Positions 24,378-31,244 are shown, counted from the stretch's first letter. The stretch: DNA of 33,502 nt from DASXSB01 sp036506275 (GCA_036506275.1 DASXSB010000141.1:1-33502), one strand, 5' to 3'. Notes: generated by a model from the letters alone, not told the origin. A program made the numbers and translations.

Positions 24378-24567
24378 TCCGGCGCCCGAACGGCGGCGAC
24401 GGCGCCGGCCACCGCACCGTCCACGCCACCAGCGAACCCAGCGCGCGCTCGAGCGGCGTGCGCGGGCGAGGCGCGGGAGCGGCCAGCCGCGCCTGTGCCA
24501 CCATCGCGCGCGCCGCCTGGAGACGCTCCCGGACGATCCATTCCATCAGATAGACGTCGACGTCCAT
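24334..24567 (-). CDS. Small protein of unknown function, third gene of an ECF-linked trio
   Basis: 77 residues from ATG 24567 with GGGAGGAC 5-6 nt upstream, a strong ribosome site. The N-terminal half (VDVYLMEWIVRERLQAARAMVAQARLA) is an amphipathic helix with no signal peptide. The second half is rich in Pro and Arg (PAPRPRTPLERALG, WTVRWPAPSPP). It begins 11 nt after the stop of the preceding small gene and reads through the 3' end of the convergent ABC ATPase gene by 44 bp. The Pro/Arg tail overlapping another gene may be less conserved. I recognise no family. Confidence 0.6.
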   Translation of the reverse strand: MDVDVYLMEWIVRERLQAARAMVAQARLAAPAPRPRTPLERALGSLVAWTVRWPAPSPPFGRRTTEGARPAGVRPLP

Positions 24568-24578
24568 GCCGTCCTCCC

Positions 24579-24932
24579 TCACACGGCGCGGCCGCGCGCG
24601 CGGTGGGCCTGGGGCGTAATGACGATGTGGAGCCGATCGCGTATCTCGGCGTCGGCACCGAGCACGCGCTCCGTGATGGCGAGCAGCCGACCCACGATCG
24701 AGGGGCGGTCCAGCGGCGCCGCAAAGCTGACCGTCCACGCGCCGCGCCAGCCTTTGGCGACCACCGGCGCCGCCACCGCGCCCAGCTCGGCGTGGATGGC
24801 GTCGGTGAGACGCACCTGTCGCTGGATGCGGCGCTGCCGCGCGTGCTCGATCGCGCTCGCGAGGACGAGCAGGCCCGTGAGCGACAGCGTGAGCCCGAGC
24901 ATGAGCAAGACGGGCGCGAGGGCGGTCAGCAT
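24579..24932 (-). CDS. Small membrane-anchored protein of unknown function, second gene of the trio
   Basis: 117 residues from ATG 24932, with GGAGG 5 nt upstream; an ATG at 24944 is an alternative. Residues 4-27 form one transmembrane helix (LAPVLLMLGLTLSLTGLLVLAS). A basic stretch (HARQRRIQRQVR) follows, so the bulk probably faces the cytoplasm. The soluble part has strand-like segments WTVSFAAP, and RDRLHIVITPQ at the end. Its start overlaps the stop of the upstream gene by 7 nt (ATGCTGA), which points to translational coupling. I recognise no family. Confidence 0.7.
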   Translation of the reverse strand: MLTALAPVLLMLGLTLSLTGLLVLASAIEHARQRRIQRQVRLTDAIHAELGAVAAPVVAKGWRGAWTVSFAAPLDRPSIVGRLLAITERVLGADAEIRDRLHIVITPQAHRARGRAV

Positions 24933-25159
24933 CGGAGCCTCCATGCCGCCTGGCGGCTCCTGATGAAGCGATCGGCCTCCGCCGTGAGCAGGCCGCGGGC
25001 AGGGTGATCGATGGGGTGCGCGTGCAGCGCGCTCGTTCGCTCCGCGCGCGCCGCGCGCACGGCGGCCGCGATCTTGGGGACGGCGACGGCGACGAGAGCC
25101 GCCACCACGATCGTCGCCGCCAGCGCCATGACGATGAGGGCACGAAACTCGATGAGCAT
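24926..25159 (-). CDS. Small single-pass membrane protein, first gene of the trio under an ECF-type promoter
   Basis: 77 residues from ATG 25159 with AGGAGG 7 nt upstream. Residues 6-34 are one long hydrophobic helix (ALIVMALAATIVVAALVAVAV). After it comes a basic and polar tail (KIAAAVRAARAERT, RGLLTAEADRFIRSRQAAW). It lies 58 nt after the stop of the anti-sigma gene, and that gap holds a promoter-like element matching the one before the sigma gene. The trio would therefore be a direct target of the sigma factor. Function unknown; a role in the envelope is suggested by the membrane anchor. Confidence 0.75.
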   Translation of the reverse strand: MLIEFRALIVMALAATIVVAALVAVAVPKIAAAVRAARAERTSALHAHPIDHPARGLLTAEADRFIRSRQAAWRLRC

Positions 25160-25178
25160 CGTTCATCCTCCTCTGCTC

Positions 25179-25208
25179 ATGAGACACCGCAGGAAGGACG
25201 ACGTGAAA
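25179..25208 (-). promoter_or_regulatory. ECF-type promoter motif, copy 2 (upstream of the small-gene trio)
   Basis: Minus strand: TTTCACG (25208-25202), 12 bp, CGGTGTCTCAT (25189-25179). The two conserved blocks are identical in sequence and spacing to those upstream of the sigma gene, while the 12 bp between them differ. Read as a promoter it is TTTCAC-N16-TGTCTC, a normal ECF spacing. The start site would be near 25174, 15 nt before the ATG and just ahead of its AGGAGG. Confidence 0.75.
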
Positions 25209-25217
25209 CGGTGCGCG

Positions 25218-26186
25218 TTACGCGGAGAGCGGGTGGAGGTCGGGCCGGCAGGTGGTGCAGGGCGCGAGGCCGGCTGCCTCCGCGCGCTCGCGCGTTCCGA
25301 ACAGCGTGAGGCGCGCGAGCGGGAACGACGACAGCGAGCCGCACGTGGGCAGGCAGTACTCGGAATCGCGATCGGCCACGGTGTACATCGCCTCGCGGCG
25401 GATCCGCACGTCACGCGGCGCGTGCGCCGTGCGCACGCCTTCCACCGCGAGCAGCCGCTCCTTGAGATCGAGCTTGTTGCCCGCGTACCCGGTGAGCGAC
25501 CCGGAGCCGCCGATCACCCGGTGACACGGCACCACGATCGGCAGTGGATTCCAGCGCAAAGCCTGCGCCACCGCCCGCACCGCGGTGGGGCGCCCGATCT
25601 CGCGCGCAATGCGGCCGTAGGAGGTCACGGCGCCGTAGGGCAACGCCGCCGTCGCCTCCAGCACCTCGCGCTGGAACTCGCTGCGCGCGAAACGGAGGTC
25701 GAGCGGCCACGCCAGCCGCGTGCGCTCGCCCGCGAGGTACTCGAGAATCTGCTGGTAGAACCCCTCCGTCTCCGCGCCGTCCTCCACGATCTCCACGCCC
25801 GGCCACCGGTGCAGGCGGGACGCGCCCGCGTCACCCGCCCGCGACAGATACTCGACGAGCACGACACCGCGCTCGGACCGCGCGATGAGGATCGGCCCCA
25901 GCGGCGAGTTCCAGACCCGGGACGTCACCGCCCGGCGGCGCAGCTCGGCCAGACGCCATTCGAGATCGCCACGTACGGCGTGGGAACGATCCTCGGCGAC
26001 GGGCGCGCGGCCGAGCGAGGTCACCAGCCGATCCACGTCGCGGGAACGGTGAAGCTCCTCGCGGCACGACGCGCAGCGGCGCACGTGCTCGTCCACGCGC
26101 TCCACCGCCGGTGGCGAGGCCTCACCCATCGCGGCACGGAGAAGATCGGGCGCGATCTGCCGGCACGTGGACGGGGTGGGGCTCAT
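25218..26186 (-). CDS. Anti-sigma factor fused to O6-methylguanine-DNA methyltransferase and Ada-type zinc domain
   Basis: 322 residues; its ATG overlaps the sigma stop by 4 nt. Three parts are visible. Residues 1-60: zinc-binding anti-sigma (ZAS) domain with Cys8 and His34-x3-Cys38-x2-Cys41. Residues 88-255: an Ogt/MGMT domain (WNSPLGPILIA; ALPYGAVTSYGRIA; active-site PCHRV with Cys221, which takes the alkyl group from O6-alkylguanine). Residues 267-322: a shortened Ada metal-binding domain with Cys278, Cys282, Cys310 and Cys313 (YCLPTC; APCTTCRP), the same four cysteines that bind zinc in E. coli Ada, where the first accepts methyl from phosphotriesters. The AraC-type DNA-binding part of Ada is absent. 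I infer that methylation of this protein frees the partner sigma factor. Confidence 0.92.
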   Translation of the reverse strand: MSPTPSTCRQIAPDLLRAAMGEASPPAVERVDEHVRRCASCREELHRSRDVDRLVTSLGRAPVAEDRSHAVRGDLEWRLAELRRRAVTSRVWNSPLGPILIARSERGVVLVEYLSRAGDAGASRLHRWPGVEIVEDGAETEGFYQQILEYLAGERTRLAWPLDLRFARSEFQREVLEATAALPYGAVTSYGRIAREIGRPTAVRAVAQALRWNPLPIVVPCHRVIGGSGSLTGYAGNKLDLKERLLAVEGVRTAHAPRDVRIRREAMYTVADRDSEYCLPTCGSLSSFPLARLTLFGTRERAEAAGLAPCTTCRPDLHPLSA

Positions 26187-26710
26187 GCGGACACCTCCGG
26201 GCGGGGCAGGTCATGACCATCGAGCCCCTGGCGGATCTTGCGGAAGGCCTGGAACACGTGGGCGCGTGCGGATTCCTCGGAACAGTTGAGGCTGCGCGCG
26301 ATCTCCCCATACGAGAGGTCGTGGATCTTGCGCAGGACGAAGGCGAGACGCTGGCGGAGCGGCAGCCCGTCGATCACGCGCTCGAGCACGGCTCTCGCCT
26401 CGTTGAACAATGCCTCCCCCTCCGGCCCTTCACCGTCGCTCTCCCGACTCCTTCGCTGCACGGTGGCGTGCGCCGCGCGCCGCCGCGATTCGGTGCGAAC
26501 GTGGTTGCGGTAGAGGTTCGTGGCGATCGCGAACATCCACGCGCGCACGTTCGCGTCGGGCGGGAGCGCCCGGTAGGCGCGGAACCCCCGCAGAAAGGCC
26601 TCCTGGGAGAGGTCTTCCGCTTCGTTCGCGTGCGCGGTCACCCGGCGAAGATATCGATAGATCTCCGCATGGTGGGTCGCTACCACCGTCTCGAACGGCT
26701 CCCGGCCCAT
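26183..26710 (-). CDS. ECF-type RNA polymerase sigma factor
   Basis: 175 residues from ATG 26710, with GAGGAGG just upstream. Region 2 runs from about residue 5 to 72: YRYLRRVTAHANEAEDLSQEAFLRGFRAY (core-binding and -10 recognition), then NVRAWMFAIATNLYRNHVR. Region 4 covers about 115-168: RVIDGLPLRQRLAFVLRKIHDLSYGEIARSLNCSEESARAHVFQAFRKIR, a helix-turn-helix for the -35 box. No sigma-1 or sigma-3 region is present, as expected for ECF factors. It overlaps the anti-sigma gene by 4 nt, so the pair are translationally coupled. A promoter-like motif shared with the downstream small genes lies right before it, so it probably switches on its own operon. Confidence 0.93.
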   Translation of the reverse strand: MGREPFETVVATHHAEIYRYLRRVTAHANEAEDLSQEAFLRGFRAYRALPPDANVRAWMFAIATNLYRNHVRTESRRRAAHATVQRRSRESDGEGPEGEALFNEARAVLERVIDGLPLRQRLAFVLRKIHDLSYGEIARSLNCSEESARAHVFQAFRKIRQGLDGHDLPRPEVSA

Positions 26711-26727
26711 CCGCCTCCTCGCACCCT

Positions 26728-26757
26728 ATGAGACACCGTTCCGGCGCCGGCGTGAAA
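26728..26757 (-). promoter_or_regulatory. ECF-type promoter motif, copy 1 (upstream of the sigma gene)
   Basis: Minus strand: TTTCACG (26757-26751), 12 bp, CGGTGTCTCAT (26738-26728). It is the twin of the motif at 25179-25208. The predicted start site near 26723 gives a 12-13 nt leader holding GAGGAGG. Its -35 block overlaps a possible -35 box (GTGAAA) of the divergent plus-strand gene at 26801. Confidence 0.75.
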
Positions 26758-26800
26758 GGGGGTGGCCCTCCAGGCTAGAATCTGCCCGGGTCGACCGTTC

Positions 26801-27478
26801 ATGGACAACCTGCCCGCCCTGACGCGGCTGCTTCGGCTCCTGCCGGCGCTCATGCTTGTGTCGTGGGCGGCGGCGGCGGGCGCGCAGCCCGCTGACCGCG
26901 ACTCCTCCCGCCGCCCCGCCGAGGTCGAGAACATCGAGGCGTACGTGCGCGGCATCGATCTTCTCGCCGAGAGTGGCGAGCAGCAAGGCGGACGCTTCCG
27001 CCTCTTCGCGCTGTTCGCGCCCGCTCGCGGCAAGACGCCGAGCTGGCGTGAGTTCGCCGACGAGGCCGTTCTCGACGAGACGATCAAGGCCGAACAGCCG
27101 TCCACGGTCGCGCTCGCGCGCGTGTTCATGCGCGCGGGCGCCGTGGCCGCCGTCTACACAAGCGTGGCGGGGGAAGACGGCGTGGTGTGGACCGATCACT
27201 ACTTTCGCGCGGACGGCACCCTCGCCAAGCTCGAGACGCGCTGGCGGACGCTCGGGGCCGAGCTACAGATGGAGCGCGAACGGTTCTTCGACGGCGCGGC
27301 GCAGGTGCTGTGGTCGCGGGTCGAGCTCGTGGACCTCGCGGCGGGGACGCCGGTGCCCCGGCTCCGTCCCGGAATCTCGGAGCCGAAGCCCGAGATCTAT
27401 CTCCGCGCCGACCGGCTTCCCTACCATGCCTTGCTCAGACGGGCGCCCGACGTGACGCCGAGAGGAGCGACGCCATGA
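26801..27478 (+). CDS. Exported protein of unknown function
   Basis: 225 residues from ATG 26801. The N-terminus is a Sec signal peptide (LTRLLRLLPALMLVSWAAAAGAQ), cleaved near AGAQ. The mature part is a mixed alpha/beta protein with no cysteines or motif I know: RFRLFALFAP, FMRAGAVAAVYTS, VVWTDHYFRADGTLAKLETRWRTL and a late EIYLRADRLPYHALL. The phrase about a dark strand and turn (YFRADGTLAK) recalls beta-rich lipid- or sugar-binding proteins, but that is weak. A TAGAAT box at 26776-26781 could be its -10. There is no Shine-Dalgarno. The stop overlaps the nitrilase-like gene by 4 nt, so the two are co-translated. Confidence 0.8.
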   Translation: MDNLPALTRLLRLLPALMLVSWAAAAGAQPADRDSSRRPAEVENIEAYVRGIDLLAESGEQQGGRFRLFALFAPARGKTPSWREFADEAVLDETIKAEQPSTVALARVFMRAGAVAAVYTSVAGEDGVVWTDHYFRADGTLAKLETRWRTLGAELQMERERFFDGAAQVLWSRVELVDLAAGTPVPRLRPGISEPKPEIYLRADRLPYHALLRRAPDVTPRGATP

Positions 27479-28542
27479 TCAAGCCGTACACCGCCGTCGG
27501 CCTCATCCCGACCGTGCGTGGCATCCGCAAGCGCAAGGACATCAAGATCAACCTCGACCACCTGCACCATCTCGTGAAGGCGGCCTCGTGGCTGTCCAGC
27601 CTCGACCTCCCTGTGCGGCTCATCGCCTTCCCGGAAGGCGCCCTGCAGGCGTTCAACGACGAGGTGCTGGACCTGGATCACGCGACGTTCGCGCGCGAGT
27701 GCGCCATCGACATCCCGGGCGAGGAGACGGAGGAGCTCGGGAAGATCGCCAAGGAGTATGGCGCGTTCGTGATGGCGCAGGCGAAGGCGAAGCACCCGGA
27801 CCTCAAGGACAGATTCTTCAACGTGGGCTTCATCGTCAATCCGCGCGGCAAGGTCATTCTCAAGCACTACAAGGTCTCGCCGCTCTTTCCGGTGGAGCAC
27901 TCCGTCTGCCCGCACGACGTCTACGACTGGTGGGTGGAGAAGTACGGCCGCACCCTCGACGCCTTCTGGCCGGTGGCCGACACCGACATCGGCCGTCTCG
28001 GGATCATGATGGCGAACGAAGGGTCGTATCCGGAGAACGCGCGCGCGCTCGCCCTCAACGGCGCCGAGGTCGTCTACCGCGCGTCGTACCCGCATCCCGC
28101 CACCGGCAACGAGATCTTCGAGATCCAGAGCCGGGCGCGCGCCCTCGACAACAACATGTACATCGTCGCTCCCAACATGGGGACGTACTACCTCTTCCCC
28201 GAGGAAACCACGCCCATCGACACCTTCGGCGGGCGGTCCTTCATCATCGACTACAAGGGCCGCATCGTGGGCAAGCAGGAGTACGGCGCGGGGTCGACCT
28301 ACGTCGGCGGCGTCATCGACATCGAGGCCCTGCGCGACCACCGCGCGCGCGCGCAGTGGGACAACTGGCTCAAGGATCTGCGGACCGAGCTCTACCAGAT
28401 CCTCTACGAGCAGCCGATCTATCCGAAGAACCTCTATCTGAAGCGCGCGCCCATGACGCACGCGGAGTACCGCACGAAGGTCATCAAGCGCCAGATCCGG
28501 CTGCTCCACGATCGCGGCGTGTGGGCGAAGCCGGCGGAGTAG
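27475..28542 (+). CDS. Nitrilase-superfamily protein lacking the catalytic cysteine
   Basis: 355 residues from ATG 27475 with AGAGGAG upstream. The carbon-nitrogen hydrolase fold is clear over residues 5-310: the Glu of the triad is Glu54 (AFPEGAL) and the Lys is Lys130 or Lys133 (VILKHYKV). The third motif, usually ICxDxxYPE, here reads MMANEGSYPENAR. Counting back from the YPE, the Cys position (180) is Ala, encoded GCG. The nearest Cys is Cys145 in HSVCPH, far from that motif in sequence. The length and the LxGAEVVYRAS and GGRSFIIDYKGRIVG segments resemble aliphatic amidase/formamidase relatives. It may be a non-catalytic or differently acting member. It is coupled to the exported protein before it. 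Confidence 0.87.
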   Translation: MIKPYTAVGLIPTVRGIRKRKDIKINLDHLHHLVKAASWLSSLDLPVRLIAFPEGALQAFNDEVLDLDHATFARECAIDIPGEETEELGKIAKEYGAFVMAQAKAKHPDLKDRFFNVGFIVNPRGKVILKHYKVSPLFPVEHSVCPHDVYDWWVEKYGRTLDAFWPVADTDIGRLGIMMANEGSYPENARALALNGAEVVYRASYPHPATGNEIFEIQSRARALDNNMYIVAPNMGTYYLFPEETTPIDTFGGRSFIIDYKGRIVGKQEYGAGSTYVGGVIDIEALRDHRARAQWDNWLKDLRTELYQILYEQPIYPKNLYLKRAPMTHAEYRTKVIKRQIRLLHDRGVWAKPAE

Positions 28543-28783
28543 CCGCCTCCGACCGCTGGCGCCGGCCCGGCGTCACGCCGCCTCGTGCGCGTTCATGCCC
28601 GCCCCTCGGGCGATTCTCCCCCGTCTCGGGCGCCGTGCCCGACGCGCGCACCCATCGCTGCTCTCGATCCCCGCGATTTTCCGGCATTCGAAGTCTGGCA
28701 CGCGGCATGCGATGGCGCCGACCTGACAGGGCGCAACGGCCGCAACGTCCGGAGGTGCTACGCGCACCGGCAAGGGACGGCCA
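28543..28783. other. Intergenic region with a possible sigma-54 promoter
   Basis: No coding sequence is convincing in these 241 bases. The only signal I see is TGGCACG-CGGC-ATGC at 28696-28710, listed separately. A ribosome-site-like AAGGGA at the right end belongs to the small ORF at 28784. Confidence 0.5.
28696..28710 (+). promoter_or_regulatory. Possible sigma-54 (-24/-12) promoter
   Basis: TGGCACGCGGCATGC matches the sigma-54 consensus TGGCACG-N4-TTGC with one mismatch. The invariant GG and GC pairs are 10 nt apart as required. The start site would be near 28721, about 60 nt before the 53-residue ORF. No enhancer-binding regulator gene is in the window, and I did not see an upstream activator repeat. 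Confidence 0.4.
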
Positions 28784-28945
28784 ATGCATATGGAGTTTTG
28801 GAACGATCTGGCGCTTCGACGGCTCGCGGACCCTACCGATCCGGAAATGGAGCTCCTCGACGACCCTGCCGCCGAGCTTCGCCGGGAAGCGGAGGCGGCG
28901 AGCGCCGGCGATCCCGACGCGATCGCCGACGACCCGGAGACATGA
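28784..28945 (+). CDS. Small acidic protein, 53 residues, unknown
   Basis: ATG 28784 (or 28790) follows AGGGA about 7 nt upstream. The peptide MHMEFWNDLALRRLADP continues with an acidic helix: PEMELLDDPAAELRREAEAAS, then DPDAIADDPET. It has no signal peptide or membrane segment, is strongly negative, and would be largely helical. The acidic, Ala-rich composition resembles many small helical adaptor or antitoxin-like proteins, but no family is recognisable. Its stop codon lies next to the stop of the convergent membrane peptide gene. Confidence 0.5.
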   Translation: MHMEFWNDLALRRLADPTDPEMELLDDPAAELRREAEAASAGDPDAIADDPET

Positions 28946-29113
28946 TCACCGCCCCGATGCGACCCGAATAAGGGCGACGAGGGCGACGGCGACGGCGACG
29001 ACCAGCCACACCGTTCCCTTGGGGAATTTCAGTAGCTCGACGAGGCCGATAGCGAACCCCGCCGCCACCACGACGGCCCCCGCCAGCACCGATCCCCGAT
29101 GGGAGCGCTTCAC
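28946..29113 (-). CDS. Small two-helix membrane protein
   Basis: 55 residues from GTG 29113, overlapping the stop of the glycosyltransferase gene by 4 nt (GTGA). After a basic start (VKRSHRG) come two hydrophobic helices, SVLAGAVVVAAGFAIGLVELL and TVWLVVAVAVALVALIRVA, joined by a short KFPKG turn. Both ends are basic, so N-in, C-in topology fits. The tight overlap argues that it is a real gene translated together with the glycosyltransferase. Function unknown. Confidence 0.65.
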   Translation of the reverse strand: MKRSHRGSVLAGAVVVAAGFAIGLVELLKFPKGTVWLVVAVAVALVALIRVASGR

Positions 29114-30030
29114 GCCGGCGTCTCCGCGCGAACGAGGGCGAGCGCGGCGGCGGTGACGGCGTCCACGTCGCGCTCGGCGCCGTCGCCCATGCTGACCGTC
29201 ATGACCCGCGCTTGCCGTGCCCACGGCGCCCACGCGAGGAGCGCGGACGCGAAGAGAATCAGCGACGGGGTGCCAACCGCCGCCGCGAGGTGGCTCACGC
29301 CGGAATCGTTGCCGACGTACGCGCGCGCGAGGTGAAGCGCGCCCGCGAGCGCGGGCAGCGGGGGCTCGTGGAGGACAGCCACGCGCCGCGCGAGCGCCAC
29401 CGAGAGGTCGGCGACGCTCGCCGCGTCGGCCGGACCCTCGTGGAGCGCGACGAACGAGCCGGACTCGCCCAGCGCGTTCACGACCGCCGCAAAGCCGGCC
29501 GTCGCCCACCGCTTCCGGACGCTCCCCGCCCCGGGGTGGACGATGGCCACGCCACGCTCGCCGTCCCACCCTGCTTCCGCCAGCAGCCGCCGACCTGCCG
29601 CCGCCAGCAACCCCGGCACCGCGATGCACGCGCGAGGAGCGTCGGCCGCGCCGGTGGTCGCCAGCAGATGCCGCCAGGTGGGAACGCCGGCCACCGCGGA
29701 CGGCGCCACGATCGCGTTCGGTGCCATCGCGCGCAGCCGGCGTGCAAAGTCGGCATCGCCCGCGCCGAACCAGCAAACGACCGACCGCGCCTCGCGCACG
29801 ATCGCGAGCGCGCCGGACGGCAGGTCGCCCGCGAAGAGCGTGTCGAGGCCGAGCGCCTCGAAGTCACGGGCCTTGTCGACCTCGCCGAGCGCCGTGAGCA
29901 GGCCTCCGATGCGAGGCTGAGCGGCGATGACGAGCGGCGACGGCGGCGTCAGCGCACGCAGGCCGCGCAAGGCGGGGATGGCGAGAAGGACGTCGCCGAG
30001 AGCACCGGGATGGATGGCGAGCGTGGTCAC
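29110..30030 (-). CDS. Glycosyltransferase family 9 (heptosyltransferase-like) protein
   Basis: 306 residues from GTG 30030, 13 nt after the inositol monophosphatase family gene. GT9 motifs are clear: HPGALGDVLLAIPALRGLR at the N-terminus (residues 7-25), VHPGAGSVRKRW in the second Rossmann domain (the ADP-sugar phosphate site), and YVGNDSGVSHLAAAVGTPSLILF near residue 240. Members move heptose from ADP-heptose to lipopolysaccharide core on the cytoplasmic face of the inner membrane. No other lipopolysaccharide gene adjoins it, and at about 306 residues it is slightly shorter than WaaC/WaaF. The donor sugar is therefore unproven. Confidence 0.9.
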   Translation of the reverse strand: MTTLAIHPGALGDVLLAIPALRGLRALTPPSPLVIAAQPRIGGLLTALGEVDKARDFEALGLDTLFAGDLPSGALAIVREARSVVCWFGAGDADFARRLRAMAPNAIVAPSAVAGVPTWRHLLATTGAADAPRACIAVPGLLAAAGRRLLAEAGWDGERGVAIVHPGAGSVRKRWATAGFAAVVNALGESGSFVALHEGPADAASVADLSVALARRVAVLHEPPLPALAGALHLARAYVGNDSGVSHLAAAVGTPSLILFASALLAWAPWARQARVMTVSMGDGAERDVDAVTAAALALVRAETPA

Positions 30031-30043
30031 GACGCGTGACCGG

Positions 30044-30805
30044 CTACGGACGCAAGAGAGCGAGGGCGGCGTCGTGCAGGCGCCCGTTCGACGCCAGCGC
30101 GGTTCCCGAGTAGATCGTGGGACGGCCGTCGATATCCGTGAACGTGCCTCCCGCCTCTTCCACGAGGAGCTTGCACGGTGCCAGGTCCCACGGTTTCAGA
30201 TCGACCTCGACATACAGCTCGGCCTTGCCCTCCGCCACCAGCGTGTAGCCCATGTAGTCACCGAAGCCGCGCTGGCGGTCGGTGCCGTCCACCAGTCGCA
30301 CGAACGCGTCCCAGCGGTCGGTGCGTCGAAACAGCCCGAGGCCGGCGTGGAGGAGCGTCGCGCTCGCGAGGTCGCCGCCCGGGGCGACGTGAATGCGAGT
30401 GCCGTCACGGTAGGCGCCGCCGCCGCGGCGTGCGGTGTAGATTTCGCTCGTCACCGGGTTGGAGATGACGGCGGCGGTGATCTCGCCCGCTTCCTCGAGC
30501 GCGATCAGCGTCGCCCACACGGGAATGCCTCGCACGAAATTCCGGGTGCCGTCGATGGGATCGATGATCCAGCGGACGTCGCGAGGGCCGCGCGCGCCGA
30601 GCTCCTCGCCGAGGAAGCCGTGCCGGGGGAACGCGCGGGAGAGGATGGCGACGATCGCCTCCTCCGCTTCCCGATCGGCCTGCGTGACGGGCGTCTGGTC
30701 CGCCTTCAGCATCACGTCGAAAGCACCGTCGCGGTAGTAGCGCAGCGCGATCTCGCCCGCCGCCCGCGCCGCGTCGACCGCCGCCTCGATGGTCCGGTCC
30801 GTCAT
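30044..30805 (-). CDS. Inositol monophosphatase family phosphatase (possible histidinol-phosphatase)
   Basis: 253 residues from ATG 30805. The metal-binding motifs of the family are present: GEE (Glu67/Glu68), WIIDPIDGTRNFVRG with Asp82 and Asp85, and EVDLKPWDLAPCKLLVEEAGG near residues 197-217. These bind Mg and the phosphate of the substrate. WxIDPIDGTxxFVRGxPxWxTLI is typical of the HisN-type histidinol-phosphatase subgroup, so that activity is as likely as inositol-1-phosphatase. A TAGAAT box lies at 30818-30823 on the minus strand, implying a leader of only about 6 nt. The glycosyltransferase gene follows at 13 nt. Confidence 0.9.
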   Translation of the reverse strand: MTDRTIEAAVDAARAAGEIALRYYRDGAFDVMLKADQTPVTQADREAEEAIVAILSRAFPRHGFLGEELGARGPRDVRWIIDPIDGTRNFVRGIPVWATLIALEEAGEITAAVISNPVTSEIYTARRGGGAYRDGTRIHVAPGGDLASATLLHAGLGLFRRTDRWDAFVRLVDGTDRQRGFGDYMGYTLVAEGKAELYVEVDLKPWDLAPCKLLVEEAGGTFTDIDGRPTIYSGTALASNGRLHDAALALLRP

Positions 30806-30857
30806 CCCGCCGCCGGTATTCTACGCTCCCGCTGGGGGCGGTGACGCCGCGAACCGA

Positions 30858-31244
30858 TCAGGCCGCTTGCCGCAAATCGTGCCGAGCGACGCGACGGTCG
30901 ATCCCGCGCTCGAGCTGCTCCTGACAGGGCACGCAGGTCGCGACCTCCGGCATGGCGCGGAGGCGCGCGGGCCGGATCGGCTCCGCACACTCGACGCAGA
31001 GACCGTACTCGCCGCGCTCGAAGCGCCCGAGCGCGGCCGCGATCTTGTTGACGCGATCGATGAGGCGCGCCTTCGTGACCAGGCCCATCTCCCGCGCCTG
31101 CTCGATCTGGATGCTATCGGAGTCGTCGAAGATCGATCCGATGGAGGGCGGCAGATCTTCGAGGTCATCAGGCCCCGCGACGTGGCGCAACCGACTCACC
31201 GTCGCCCTGAGCTCCTGCTCCAGGCGTTTCTTGGTGTCGTTCAT
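30858..31244 (-). CDS. DksA/TraR-type C4 zinc finger protein
   Basis: 128 residues from ATG 31244 with AAGGAG upstream. Residues 1-75 form a helical hairpin (KKRLEQELRATVSRLR; KARLIDRVNKIAAALGRF). The zinc site is Cys83-x2-Cys86-x17-Cys104-x2-Cys107 (GLCVEC, ATCVPC), the standard DksA/TraR spacing. The stretch ERGEYGLCVECAEPIRPARLRAMPEV is almost the family consensus. DksA-type proteins enter the RNA polymerase secondary channel and adjust transcription with ppGpp; short ones may act without it. The coiled-coil tip DxxDxA motif is not evident: the tip here reads FDDSDSIQIEQA, so the effect on polymerase may differ. Confidence 0.9.
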   Translation of the reverse strand: MNDTKKRLEQELRATVSRLRHVAGPDDLEDLPPSIGSIFDDSDSIQIEQAREMGLVTKARLIDRVNKIAAALGRFERGEYGLCVECAEPIRPARLRAMPEVATCVPCQEQLERGIDRRVARHDLRQAA

